DNA of 64,000 nucleotides from contig NZ_LZIJ01000022.1 in the NCBI RefSeq assembly GCF_001667115.1, positions 18,233-82,232 on the forward strand, written 5' to 3'. Source of the DNA: Mycobacterium sp. 852002-51163_SCH5372311 (lineage in GTDB: Bacteria > Actinomycetota > Actinomycetes > Mycobacteriales > Mycobacteriaceae). Under the pieces are notes generated by a model. It was not told the DNA's origin and searched no databases. It worked only from the letters and a program-made list of their open reading frames with translations. This document shows, one piece after another, positions 27,094 through 35,883 of the stretch. Position numbers and translations under genes: made by a program. Positions within the stretch are counted from its first letter, which is position 1, and each line of letters begins with the position of its first letter.

Positions 27094-28551
27094 ATGACGG
27101 TGCAGGCTGTGCTGGACGAGATTCGTGAACGACCCGGCACCGGTGACGTAATCCCGGTCATCGATCCTGCCACCGAAGAGCAGATCACCGAGTTCACCGA
27201 CTGCGGACCCGAAGCCATCAACGACGCGGTCGCGCGCGCGAAGGCGACCGCCGAGTCGGCAGTCTGGTCCGGTCTGCCCGACTACGACAGGGCCAAGGTG
27301 CTCTGGCGCGTCGCCGATCTCATCGACCAAAACGCCGACATCCTCGCCGAGCTCGAGTCGCTCAACGCCGGCATTCCGCCGGCGCAGGCGCAGATCATCA
27401 CCAAAGTCGGTTCCGAGTGGTTCCGCTACTACGCCGGCTGGTGCACCAAGGTCGACGGCATCGCACGCGACGTGAACACCGGCGGCCTCACCGGCGTCGA
27501 TTCGCACATGCACACCTACACCCTCAAAGAGCCCTACGGGGTGGTGGGGCTGATCTTCCCGTGGAACGGCCCGGTCTTCAACTTCTGCGCCAAGCTGGCG
27601 CCATCGCTGGCCGCGGGCTGCAGCAGTGTCGTCAAGCCCGCCGAGGAGACGCCGTTATCAGCGCTCGTCCTCGAGAGGATCCTTGCTGAAGCCGGAGTCC
27701 CGGAAGGCGTCGTCAACCTGGTCAACGGCTACGGTCACACCGCCGGCGCCGCCATCACCGCACACCCCGACGTCGAGAAGGTCGCCTTCACCGGTTCGAC
27801 GGAAGTCGGCCGGGAGATCGTGCACGCCTCGGCGAACAGCAACCTGAACAAAGTCACCTTGGAACTCGGCGGCAAGTCGCCGGTGCTGATCTACGACGAC
27901 GCCGACCTGAACATGGCCATTCCGATGGCATCGTTCGGCACGTTCATCCACTCCGGCCAGGCCTGTGTGTGCGGCTCGCGTATCTTCGCGCAGCGCGGCG
28001 TCTACGAGCAGGTCGTCGAGGGCATCGCCAACATGGCCAACAACATGCTGCTGGGCGGTCCGACGGACGAGGGCGCGATGGTCGGGCCGCTGATCAGCCA
28101 GAAGCAACTCAACCGCGTCCTTGGCTACATCGAGCAGGGTAAGTCCGACGGAAACGAATTGGTCACCGGCGGCCACCGGCTCGACCGCAAGGGATACTTC
28201 GTCCACCCCACCGTGGTCACCAACGTCGACCCCGCCACGAGCCGGCTGTTCCAGGAGGAGATCTTCGGGCCGGTGGTCACGATCCTGCCGTTCGACGACG
28301 ACGACGAAGCGATCGCCTTGGCCAACGACAGCACCTATGGATTGGCGGCGACGGCCTGGACCACAAATCTTGGCCGTGCGCACCGGCTGGCCAAGCGGCT
28401 CAAGGCCGGAACCGTCGGCCTGAACTGTCAGATGCAGTTCGACCACTCCATGCCCTTCGGCGGGTACAAGCAGTCCGGCTGGGGCTACGAGTCCGGCAAA
28501 GCCGGCATCGAGACCTACCTGCAGACCAAAATCGTTTGGGCGCAGATGTAA
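27094..28551 (+). CDS. NAD(P)-dependent aldehyde dehydrogenase
   Basis: About 485 residues from ATG 27094, chosen over GTG 27088 because AGGAG at 27081-27085 is then 8 bases away. The fold is standard: FPWNGPVFNF, FTGSTEVGR, the general base Glu in TLELGGKSP (about 258) and the nucleophile Cys in SGQACVCG (about 291). It oxidises an aldehyde to the acid, feeding a CoA-ligation or beta-oxidation route. It ends convergent with the DUF35/thiolase/acyl-CoA dehydrogenase operon. Substrate unknown. Confidence 0.92.
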   Translation: MTVQAVLDEIRERPGTGDVIPVIDPATEEQITEFTDCGPEAINDAVARAKATAESAVWSGLPDYDRAKVLWRVADLIDQNADILAELESLNAGIPPAQAQIITKVGSEWFRYYAGWCTKVDGIARDVNTGGLTGVDSHMHTYTLKEPYGVVGLIFPWNGPVFNFCAKLAPSLAAGCSSVVKPAEETPLSALVLERILAEAGVPEGVVNLVNGYGHTAGAAITAHPDVEKVAFTGSTEVGREIVHASANSNLNKVTLELGGKSPVLIYDDADLNMAIPMASFGTFIHSGQACVCGSRIFAQRGVYEQVVEGIANMANNMLLGGPTDEGAMVGPLISQKQLNRVLGYIEQGKSDGNELVTGGHRLDRKGYFVHPTVVTNVDPATSRLFQEEIFGPVVTILPFDDDDEAIALANDSTYGLAATAWTTNLGRAHRLAKRLKAGTVGLNCQMQFDHSMPFGGYKQSGWGYESGKAGIETYLQTKIVWAQM

Positions 28552-28565
28552 CGTCGCAGGCTCGC

Positions 28566-28982
28566 CTAGTCAGCGGGCTCGTAACGCAGCATGGTGACGT
28601 CGTGTTCCGGGTAGTCGACGAACACCGGCCGCACCCGCATCCCGACCCGCAGGTCTGCTGGCTCGACATTCACCATCTCGGTGGAAAACCTTGGGCCCTC
28701 GTCCCATTCGACGATCGCGAGCAACTGGGGAACAGCGTCGGCAAAGTGAGGGCTGACCGGCCTTCGGGCCACCGTGAAGGAGTACAGGATTCCCATGCCG
28801 GAGATCTCGCGCCATTCCAAGTCGTCGGCCAGGGTTCCGGGAGCGCGCACCCGCGGATAGAACACGTAGGACTGCGTCGACGACGAGTACTGGATGGCGA
28901 TTCGGTGCTCGGCCAACGCATCCCAAAATGGCGCGCTGGTAGGTGTTTTGACGGGCATCGGACGCTCGAAGCTGATTGGCAT
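28566..28982 (-). CDS. DUF35 OB-fold protein lacking the zinc-ribbon cysteines
   Basis: Protein of 138 residues aligning with DUF35 acyl-CoA-binding partners: PFWDALAEHRIAIQY at the N-terminus and MVNVEPADLRVGMRVRPVF in the OB-fold. The zinc-ribbon segment reads QYSSSTQSYVFYPRVRAPG; there is no Cys anywhere in the protein. The OB-fold could still bind CoA and dock onto the thiolase, which is 15 bases upstream in the same operon. Start ATG 28982; an ATG at 28955 is also possible. Confidence 0.83.
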   Translation of the reverse strand: MPISFERPMPVKTPTSAPFWDALAEHRIAIQYSSSTQSYVFYPRVRAPGTLADDLEWREISGMGILYSFTVARRPVSPHFADAVPQLLAIVEWDEGPRFSTEMVNVEPADLRVGMRVRPVFVDYPEHDVTMLRYEPAD

Positions 28983-28997
28983 GCATCTGTCTTTCGT

Positions 28998-30206
28998 TCA
29001 GTCGCCCTGCAGGATGAGCGTGGTCTGCTCGGAAACGATGCCGCCGTTGCCGGACACGAAGGCGCGGTGGCAGTCCGGGACCTGCGCCGCACCCGCGCGT
29101 CCCATGATCTGGCGGGCGGCGTCGCAGACGTGGTGCATTCCGCCCGCCAATCCTGCTTGACCGAAGCCCAGCTGCCCGCCCGCGGTGTTCAGCGGGAAGT
29201 CACCGCGGAAGGTGAGGTCGTGGCCGGTCACGAACTCCATACCCTTGCCCTTTTCACAGAAGCCCGCGTCCTCCAGCGACAGCAGCACGGTGATGGTGTA
29301 GCAGTCGTAGATCGATACCATGTCCATCTGATCGCGGGTCAAATCCGTCATGGCAAAGGCGGTTTCGGCGGCCTCGACGATCGGCGTATGTAGCAGGTCT
29401 TTGGCGTAGGTCGGAGTTTTGAACGGCACATGCTCGCCAAATCCCTTGATCCACACCGGACGGTGTCTCGCGCGTCTCGCGAGGTCGGCGTTGGCGACGA
29501 CGACGGCGGCGCCGCCGACACACGGCATGACGATCTCCAGCATGTGCAGCGGGTCGGCGATGACCGGGCTGTTCAGCACATCCTCGACGGTAAGCGGCTT
29601 GTCCTTCCAGATCGCGCCGTCGGTGTGGTTGGCATTGACGCGCTGGTCGACGACGATCTTGGCCATGGCCCGTTCGTCGTAGCCGTAGACCGCCGCATAG
29701 CGTTGAGCCACTTGACCGTACGGACCGTTCTGCCCGAGATTTCCGTAGGGGATCTCGAATTCCGCCTGCGGAGAACCGTATTGGTTGCTCGAGGAGCCGA
29801 AGAACATCGCGTCGACCAGGGGTCGAGGCTTCTTCTTCGACATCGGCGTGATGTATCGGGCCGGCAGCGCGCACAACACGGCATCGCAGATGCCGAGTTC
29901 GACCGCCGCGGCCGCCCGCCACACCATGGCCGCGGCGCTGGCTCCGCCAAGATCCACATGCTCGGCGAATCTGGCCCCGAGGCCTAGGTATTCGGCGATC
30001 GTGGAGGGAACGAAGATCTGCGACTCCGCCAGGTGCGAAGCGACGATGCCATTAACGACTTCGGCGGGCAATCCGGCATCACCGAGTGCCGCGGCGGCAA
30101 GTTCCGCCCACTGTTCGATGACGAATGGCGCCGGCGATGCTTTGTTGAGCCGCTCCGGCGGAAGTTCGACGTACCCGACGATCGCGGCTTCTCCGCGTAA
30201 TCCCAT
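28998..30206 (-). CDS. Thiolase-family protein (SCP2-type)
   Basis: Protein of 402 residues, similar in plan to the thiolase at 19513 but clearly diverged. AAIVGYVELPPERL starts it; SIYDCYTITVLLSLEDAGFC and GNGGIVSEQTTLIL are family-like near the end. It probably forms a complex with the following DUF35 protein and cleaves a 3-keto- or beta-hydroxyacyl-CoA made by the acyl-CoA dehydrogenase encoded 9 bases upstream. Operon order is dehydrogenase, thiolase, DUF35. Confidence 0.85.
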   Translation of the reverse strand: MGLRGEAAIVGYVELPPERLNKASPAPFVIEQWAELAAAALGDAGLPAEVVNGIVASHLAESQIFVPSTIAEYLGLGARFAEHVDLGGASAAAMVWRAAAAVELGICDAVLCALPARYITPMSKKKPRPLVDAMFFGSSSNQYGSPQAEFEIPYGNLGQNGPYGQVAQRYAAVYGYDERAMAKIVVDQRVNANHTDGAIWKDKPLTVEDVLNSPVIADPLHMLEIVMPCVGGAAVVVANADLARRARHRPVWIKGFGEHVPFKTPTYAKDLLHTPIVEAAETAFAMTDLTRDQMDMVSIYDCYTITVLLSLEDAGFCEKGKGMEFVTGHDLTFRGDFPLNTAGGQLGFGQAGLAGGMHHVCDAARQIMGRAGAAQVPDCHRAFVSGNGGIVSEQTTLILQGD

Positions 30207-30215
30207 GGCGTGTCC

Positions 30216-32441
30216 TTACTTTCGGGGCAGCCCGAGGATCATCTGGGCGATGATGTTCAGCTGAATCTCTCTGGTACCACCACCCAGCAGCTCGGCAGGC
30301 AGGTGCAGATACGGCTCTACAATCGCGGGCTTGGAATCGGCCAGCATCGCCAACTTTCCGGTCAACTGCAGAGTGGCCTGGAAGGTGCGACGCAACAGCA
30401 CATTCATGGCCACCTTGGCGATGCTGGACGCCGGACCGGACGGCTGCCCGTCCAGCAATCGAATGGTCTCCCGAACCCCTAATGCCTTGATGGCGTTGGT
30501 GTAGGCGTCCAGCTCACCGAGCGCTCGTACCGCGTCGTGACGGTCCGGTCCCGGTTGGGACGCAATCTCCCGCAATGCGGCCGCCCGATCGAACTTGACG
30601 TAACCGCTGATGGCCGAACGCTCTTCGGCCATCGTGGCGATCGCGAGGGTCCAGCCGTCGCCCGGCCCGCCGAGCAGCATCTCGTCGGGTATGAACACGT
30701 CGGTGAGGAAAACCTCGTTGAAATGCGCCTCACCCGTCACGGTCTTAATCGGTTGGACCTCGATCCCGGGCGATCGCATGTCGAGAATGAAATAGCCGAT
30801 GCCGCGGTGCTTGCCGGCCGACGGGTCGGTACGGGCCAGGAGTGCGCCGAAGTCCGCGCGGTGCGCTGCCGACGTCCAGATCTTGTGCCCGTTGATCTTC
30901 CAGCCACCGTCGACCTTGGCTGCCCGGGTTGTCAGCGCGGCCAGATCCGAGCCCGCTCCCGGCTCGCTGAACAGCTGACACCATGCGATCTCGCCGCGTT
31001 GAGTCGGCGGTATCAGGCTCTCCTGCAGATCCTTTGGCGCTGCGCGGATCATGGAGGGCAGAATCCATTCGGCGATCCCCAGGGAGGGGCGGACCAAGAA
31101 AGGCCGCTTAGCGAACTCGTCGTCGATGATGAGTTGCCGCAGCGGGCCGGCGTCAATTCCCCACGGTGGCGGCCAGTGCGGCGCAATGAGCCCCGCATCG
31201 GCGATCAAGGTGCGCTGCGGCCCGGTCTTGAAATCTTCGTAGTCCCCCTGACGTCCGGGTTGGTCGTTGCGCAGCTCGAGTGCCGCGTCCAGCGTCTCGG
31301 CCACCCACGCCCGGAAGCCTGGTTCGGCGTCGCCGAGGTTGACCGACATGTCACGTTGCCGGGTGCACGTCAGTTGCCCCAGCTGCCGGGCCCAGCGGCT
31401 GGCGCCGCCGGTCGACGCGGCCAGGCTGGTGGCCCGCCGCCAGTACAGGTGCAGGTCGTGTTCCCAGGTGAAGCCGATGGCGCCGAACATAGTCAGTGTG
31501 TCGAGCACCAGATCCGGCACCGGTGCGATCGCGATCACCGCCGCCGCGGCCGCCGCGATGCGGTGCTGGTCGATCGACTCATCGACGGCGCGCACGGCGT
31601 CCCAGGCCGCCGCAGTGGCCAACTCGCTATTGACCAACAGCATTGCCGCGTTGTGCTGCAAGGCCTGGAAAGTGCCGATCACCTTGCCGAATTGCTCTCG
31701 GGTGCGCAGGTGCGCGGTGACCTCCTCGACGCACCATTGTGCGATGCCGGCGGTGGCTCCGGCCACCAGACCGAGCGAGACGCACGCCGCACGGTCTGAG
31801 TCGATGCCGGTGAGCACGTCTGACTCGGCCACCGCGTACTGCGCGACGCGCAGGATTCCCACGTCGGTGACCAGGTCCGTGCCGGACACGGATTCCACTG
31901 TGACCGTGGGCTTCTCGGGGTCTATGGGCACCCACACGACATCGCCCGCTGCGGTCCGTCCGGCGAGCAGGATCATCCGCGCCGAGCATGCGCCCGCGAT
32001 GACGTCCGAGGTGCCGTCGACCAGCCATTGCCCTTTCGCGGCCCGAACCTGGAAGTCGCCCTCGTCCGCAAGGATGACGGTCGCAGGTGCACCGCACGCC
32101 AGGTCGCGCATCAGGGATTCGGCAGCCAGTCCCGGATCGGCCAGCGACGCAACAGCTCCCGCGATCACCGTCTGGAGCAGCGGCCCCGGCAGCAGTGCCT
32201 TGGCCGCCGACTCCAGCACACAGGCGGCATCCATAAGGCCGCCGCCCTGACCGCCGAAGCGCTCCGGCAGATGCACCGCATGAAAGCCCGTGGCGACCAG
32301 CGCATCCCACCACGCCGGCAGCTGGCCGTCCGCAAGCGCGTCGAAGTCGTCCCGCGTTGCAGCTATCGGCGCGTGCCGGGCGGCGAACTGCCCGACGGAT
32401 TCGCTGAGCGTCTGCTGCTCCGGGGTCAGGCCCAGGCCCAC
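30216..32441 (-). CDS. Double (fused) acyl-CoA dehydrogenase
   Basis: Protein of 741 residues made of two acyl-CoA dehydrogenase domains (about 1-345 and 360-741). The second has the complete FAD and substrate signatures: CQLFSEPGAGSDLA and WKINGHKIWTS. The first is more degenerate, with no such glycine loop in the middle, but keeps REQFGKVIGTFQALQH. Mycobacterial steroid dehydrogenases work as alpha2beta2 pairs of unlike subunits; here the pair appears joined in one chain. It would introduce an alpha,beta double bond in an acyl-CoA. First gene of the operon, divergent from TetR. Confidence 0.88.
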   Translation of the reverse strand: MGLGLTPEQQTLSESVGQFAARHAPIAATRDDFDALADGQLPAWWDALVATGFHAVHLPERFGGQGGGLMDAACVLESAAKALLPGPLLQTVIAGAVASLADPGLAAESLMRDLACGAPATVILADEGDFQVRAAKGQWLVDGTSDVIAGACSARMILLAGRTAAGDVVWVPIDPEKPTVTVESVSGTDLVTDVGILRVAQYAVAESDVLTGIDSDRAACVSLGLVAGATAGIAQWCVEEVTAHLRTREQFGKVIGTFQALQHNAAMLLVNSELATAAAWDAVRAVDESIDQHRIAAAAAAVIAIAPVPDLVLDTLTMFGAIGFTWEHDLHLYWRRATSLAASTGGASRWARQLGQLTCTRQRDMSVNLGDAEPGFRAWVAETLDAALELRNDQPGRQGDYEDFKTGPQRTLIADAGLIAPHWPPPWGIDAGPLRQLIIDDEFAKRPFLVRPSLGIAEWILPSMIRAAPKDLQESLIPPTQRGEIAWCQLFSEPGAGSDLAALTTRAAKVDGGWKINGHKIWTSAAHRADFGALLARTDPSAGKHRGIGYFILDMRSPGIEVQPIKTVTGEAHFNEVFLTDVFIPDEMLLGGPGDGWTLAIATMAEERSAISGYVKFDRAAALREIASQPGPDRHDAVRALGELDAYTNAIKALGVRETIRLLDGQPSGPASSIAKVAMNVLLRRTFQATLQLTGKLAMLADSKPAIVEPYLHLPAELLGGGTREIQLNIIAQMILGLPRK

Positions 32442-32461
32442 AGGCAGCTACCCTTTCGTGT

Positions 32462-32487
32462 CACAAGACGAACCGTCTCGTCTTGTG
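32462..32487. promoter_or_regulatory. TetR operator palindrome CACAAGACGA-N6-TCGTCTTGTG
   Basis: Perfect 10-bp arms with a 6-base centre, 20 bases before the acyl-CoA dehydrogenase start and 60 before the TetR start. This is a strong candidate site for the adjacent TetR protein, controlling both directions. Confidence 0.75.
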
Positions 32488-32547
32488 GCAGACTACGGTG
32501 CGGGGAAGGATATGTAAAGCGCGTAAGACCCCCGAGAGGATCACCAG

Positions 32548-33135
32548 ATGCCAGCCGAGCTGGGCCAGGCGAGTCCGCCCCGGCGGCGAAGTGAGAAGTC
32601 GCGCAGGGCCATCGTCAATGCCACGCGAGAGCTGCTGCTCGAGCGTGGATTCGACGGCCTGAGCATCGAGGCTGTCGCGGCCCGCGCCGGCGTCGGAAAG
32701 CAGACCATCTATCGCTGGTGGCCTAGCCGTCCCGCACTCGTCGCCGATGTCATGCTCGAAGACGCCGACAAGATCCTCGCGTCGGTCAGGCACACCGGCG
32801 ACTTGGCCGCCGACCTGGTGGAGTGGGTGGGCAAGCTCGCGACCAGCCTGACGACCCTTCGCGGCAAGGCTATGCTGCGCACCTTGACCGCTGCCGGGAT
32901 GGAGCACGAGGACACCGCGGTGAAGCTGCGTGCGGGATTCAGCAAGCCGCTGCACGACAGCGTCCGGAACCGGCTGCTGGCCGACGGCGTCGACGAACTG
33001 ACGGCCGAATCAGCCGCGGATGCCGTCGTCGGCGGCGTGGTCTACCCGATTCTGTCTGGCGTGCAACGGTATTCACGACGGCGCGCCGAGCTGACCACCA
33101 GGATCGTCGTCGCGTCGGTCACTGCCGAGCGATGA
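32548..33135 (+). CDS. TetR-family regulator of the acyl-CoA dehydrogenase operon
   Basis: Protein of 195 residues from ATG 32548. The helix-turn-helix reads [30 protein letters not shown], with the common KQTIYRWW variant. A TetR_C-type ligand domain follows. It is divergent from the dehydrogenase operon with a 26-bp palindrome between, so it very likely represses that operon until an acyl-CoA or related ligand binds. Its 3' end overlaps the end of the cyclase gene by 17 bases on the opposite strand. Confidence 0.88.
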   Translation: MPAELGQASPPRRRSEKSRRAIVNATRELLLERGFDGLSIEAVAARAGVGKQTIYRWWPSRPALVADVMLEDADKILASVRHTGDLAADLVEWVGKLATSLTTLRGKAMLRTLTAAGMEHEDTAVKLRAGFSKPLHDSVRNRLLADGVDELTAESAADAVVGGVVYPILSGVQRYSRRRAELTTRIVVASVTAER

Positions 33136-35797
33136 GTTCTGCTCGGGCCTGGTCGATTTGATCGAAGGCACACGCTGCGATGCCGGTAGCCGTCATCGAT
33201 GCACCGCTTCGGGCCAGCGATCCGTAAGATTGATCGCCCAGCACATCGCGTAGGTGTGCAATCAGCGGACTGATCTCGGGGGTCCAGGATTCAGTAACGG
33301 AGCTGAACGCGTAGCCGGCGATAATTGCGGCGGGCTGTTCGCGTCCCAGCCGGTCGAGAAGCGCTGCGAGAACGACAAGCGGGACTCGCATGATGGTGGT
33401 GTTGCCCGAGTCGTGGTAGTTGCGGATGGCAAGAGCAAGGTAGTCGAGTGCAGTCAACGGGTCGCCGTACCGAGCCTCGAGGCGACCGAGAAGATTCGCC
33501 AGGTGGGTTTCGTTGTAGCGGTTGCCGCTTTCTTGAGCCACCGTCAGACCTCGGCGCATCGCCTCACGAGCGCCCCCGGGATCGACGTCGCTGCAAGCGA
33601 TCCCGTAAGTCAGCAGCGCAAATGAGAGCGCCCACGGATTTGCGATGACATCGGCGGCATCGAGAACGTCCTTTGCGACGGCCACCGCCTCCGCGTGGGA
33701 ACCAGCCATCAATAGTCCGAAGACAAGCCCCGCCCGTATGTTTGCGTACGGGTCCGGCCCGCGCGCCAGCAGGAACCGGGTCCACTCGACACTCCGTTCG
33801 GGCTGGCCGATGAAGTTGTAAACACCGCCAAGCCAGGTTTCGAAGCCGAAGAGCACTAGGTTGGGAATGTCTGCCACCACGATCTGGCCGGCGTCGCAAT
33901 ACCGGATGGCCTCCTCTAGCCTTCCTCCCGTCAGGTAGCACCATGATGCCAACGTGTAAAGGGCGGCGAGTCGGGGATGGTCGACTGCTCTTGCAGGCTC
34001 GATCAGCTCTTCGGTCCACGCGATCGGTTCGTAGTTCTCGACCATTGCACCAAGTAACGGCGCGAAGGTGGCGATGCGCGCCGCCGAATCGAGGTCACCG
34101 CAATCGGCGGCCCACCGAAACGCGGCGCGCAGGTTGGCCTGCTCGGTGGCGAACCAGTTGTAGGCCTCCCGTTGCCGGGGACTGTCCCATGCGTCCAGGA
34201 TGTCGGCTTCGCGTCCGGCGAAGTAGCGTGCGTGCGCGGTCCGGGCCGCTGCCGCCTCACCGCGAGCGACGAGTTGCTCCTCGGCGAACTGGCGAATCGT
34301 CTCCAGCATCGAATACCGGGTGCGTCCCGATGTCCGGTCGGCGACCAACAGTGACTTGCGCACCAGTGCGTCCAGCAGATCGAGGACGGCAAATTCGTCA
34401 GTATCGTCGGTTCCTGTTACAGCGCACACGCTTTCGAGATCGAATCCTCCGGCGAACACCGCACACCGATCGAGCAGTTGCTTCTCGTCGTCATCGAGGT
34501 GTTCGTAGGACCACGCCACCGCATGGCGCAGCGTTTGGTGGCGTTCCAATCCGCGGCGCGAGCCGACCAGCAGCCGGAACCGCTGATCCAGGCGATCGCG
34601 TACCTCGCCGGCGGTCATCGACGCCATGCGCGAGGCCGCCAGTTCGATGGCCAACGGAATCCCGTCAAGTCGGCGGCAGACCTCGATCACCGCGGTCGCC
34701 TCGTCAGGCGCCTCGACCGAGAAGCCGGCGGCAACGCTGCGGGCTCGCTCGACGAACAGGGCCACCGCGGCGCAGTCAAGCCCGGCGATGACGTCCAGCG
34801 ACGGCACCAGCCACAGCTGCTCGTCGGCGATACCCAAGCCTTCGCGACTGGTCGCCAGAACCCTGACCGTTGCGGATTGGCCGAGGATCGTTTCGATCAG
34901 ATCGGCGACGGCGTCGCGCAGGTGCTCGCAATTGTCGAACACCAACAACCGAATGCGGCCCTCCAGCGTGGCGGCAACGTTTTCTGCCACACTCTTTCCC
35001 GGCTGCTGCGTGATGCCCAGGACCGCAGCCACTGCATCGGGCACGGCCGCGGGATCGGCGACAGCCGCCAACTCGAACAACCAGACTCCGTCGGGGAATT
35101 CATCGGATAGCCGCCCCGCAACTTCCAGCGCGAGGCGGGTTTTGCCGACTCCGCCGACCCCGGTCAACGTCACCAACCGGTGCCCACGCACCGCCGCTTC
35201 GACAGCCGCAATATCGGACTCCCGGCCGATCAGACTATTGACCGCGGGCCGCAGATTCCCCGGACTGGTATCCAACGCGCGCAAGGGCGGAAAGTCCGTG
35301 CGCAGACCGGGCGCTCGCACCTGAGAGACCGCAACCGGGGTGGGCAGATCGCGCAGCCGCCGAGGACCGAGATTGACGAGATCAACTCCACTGAGCAGAC
35401 CGGCCGTCGACTCCGCCACTAGGATCTGACCGCCGTGCCCGGCGGCCATCACCCGCGCCGCCCGGTTCAGCACCGCACCGAAATAGTCGTCCCCGCGCAG
35501 CTCCGCCTCGCCGGTCGCAATGCCCATGCGAACCGGCAACGCCAACTCGCGCTGCGCGGCCACCGCGGCGTCGATGGCTGATCGTGGCGACCCGAACGCG
35601 GCACACACGCCGTCGCCGGTGTGCTTGAACAACCAGCCGCCGTGCGCCTCGATGGTCTTGCGTAGCAACTCGTCATGCGCGGCCAAAGCTGTCCGCATCG
35701 CATCCGCATCGGCTTCCCACCGACGGGTCGAACCCTCGACATCGGTGAACAGAAACGTCACCAGCCCCGACGGGGGCACCGCTTTCTCAGCGGACAC
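33119..35797 (-). CDS. Class III nucleotidyl cyclase fused to STAND-type ATPase
   Basis: Protein of 892 residues. A class III cyclase domain comes first (about 10-170): FTDVEGS and HTGDG supply the metal Asp residues, a Lys lies just before the latter (LFKHTGDG), and LNRAARV supplies the transition-state Asn and Arg, so it should be active. Next is a P-loop STAND/NB-ARC-like ATPase ([21 protein letters not shown]), then TPR-like helical repeats. M. tuberculosis has relatives such as Rv0386, Rv1358 and Rv2488c that end in a LuxR helix-turn-helix; no such domain is seen here. It is likely a signal-gated cAMP source. Confidence 0.88.
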   Translation of the reverse strand: MSAEKAVPPSGLVTFLFTDVEGSTRRWEADADAMRTALAAHDELLRKTIEAHGGWLFKHTGDGVCAAFGSPRSAIDAAVAAQRELALPVRMGIATGEAELRGDDYFGAVLNRAARVMAAGHGGQILVAESTAGLLSGVDLVNLGPRRLRDLPTPVAVSQVRAPGLRTDFPPLRALDTSPGNLRPAVNSLIGRESDIAAVEAAVRGHRLVTLTGVGGVGKTRLALEVAGRLSDEFPDGVWLFELAAVADPAAVPDAVAAVLGITQQPGKSVAENVAATLEGRIRLLVFDNCEHLRDAVADLIETILGQSATVRVLATSREGLGIADEQLWLVPSLDVIAGLDCAAVALFVERARSVAAGFSVEAPDEATAVIEVCRRLDGIPLAIELAASRMASMTAGEVRDRLDQRFRLLVGSRRGLERHQTLRHAVAWSYEHLDDDEKQLLDRCAVFAGGFDLESVCAVTGTDDTDEFAVLDLLDALVRKSLLVADRTSGRTRYSMLETIRQFAEEQLVARGEAAAARTAHARYFAGREADILDAWDSPRQREAYNWFATEQANLRAAFRWAADCGDLDSAARIATFAPLLGAMVENYEPIAWTEELIEPARAVDHPRLAALYTLASWCYLTGGRLEEAIRYCDAGQIVVADIPNLVLFGFETWLGGVYNFIGQPERSVEWTRFLLARGPDPYANIRAGLVFGLLMAGSHAEAVAVAKDVLDAADVIANPWALSFALLTYGIACSDVDPGGAREAMRRGLTVAQESGNRYNETHLANLLGRLEARYGDPLTALDYLALAIRNYHDSGNTTIMRVPLVVLAALLDRLGREQPAAIIAGYAFSSVTESWTPEISPLIAHLRDVLGDQSYGSLARSGASMTATGIAACAFDQIDQARAELIARQ

Positions 35798-35883
35798 TCA
35801 CGCAGCATGGCACACCAGCCTGGCAACCATGGTCAATACGACTTTAAGATCAGCGCACCCCGGATCGCAGGAGGTAGGGGCCG

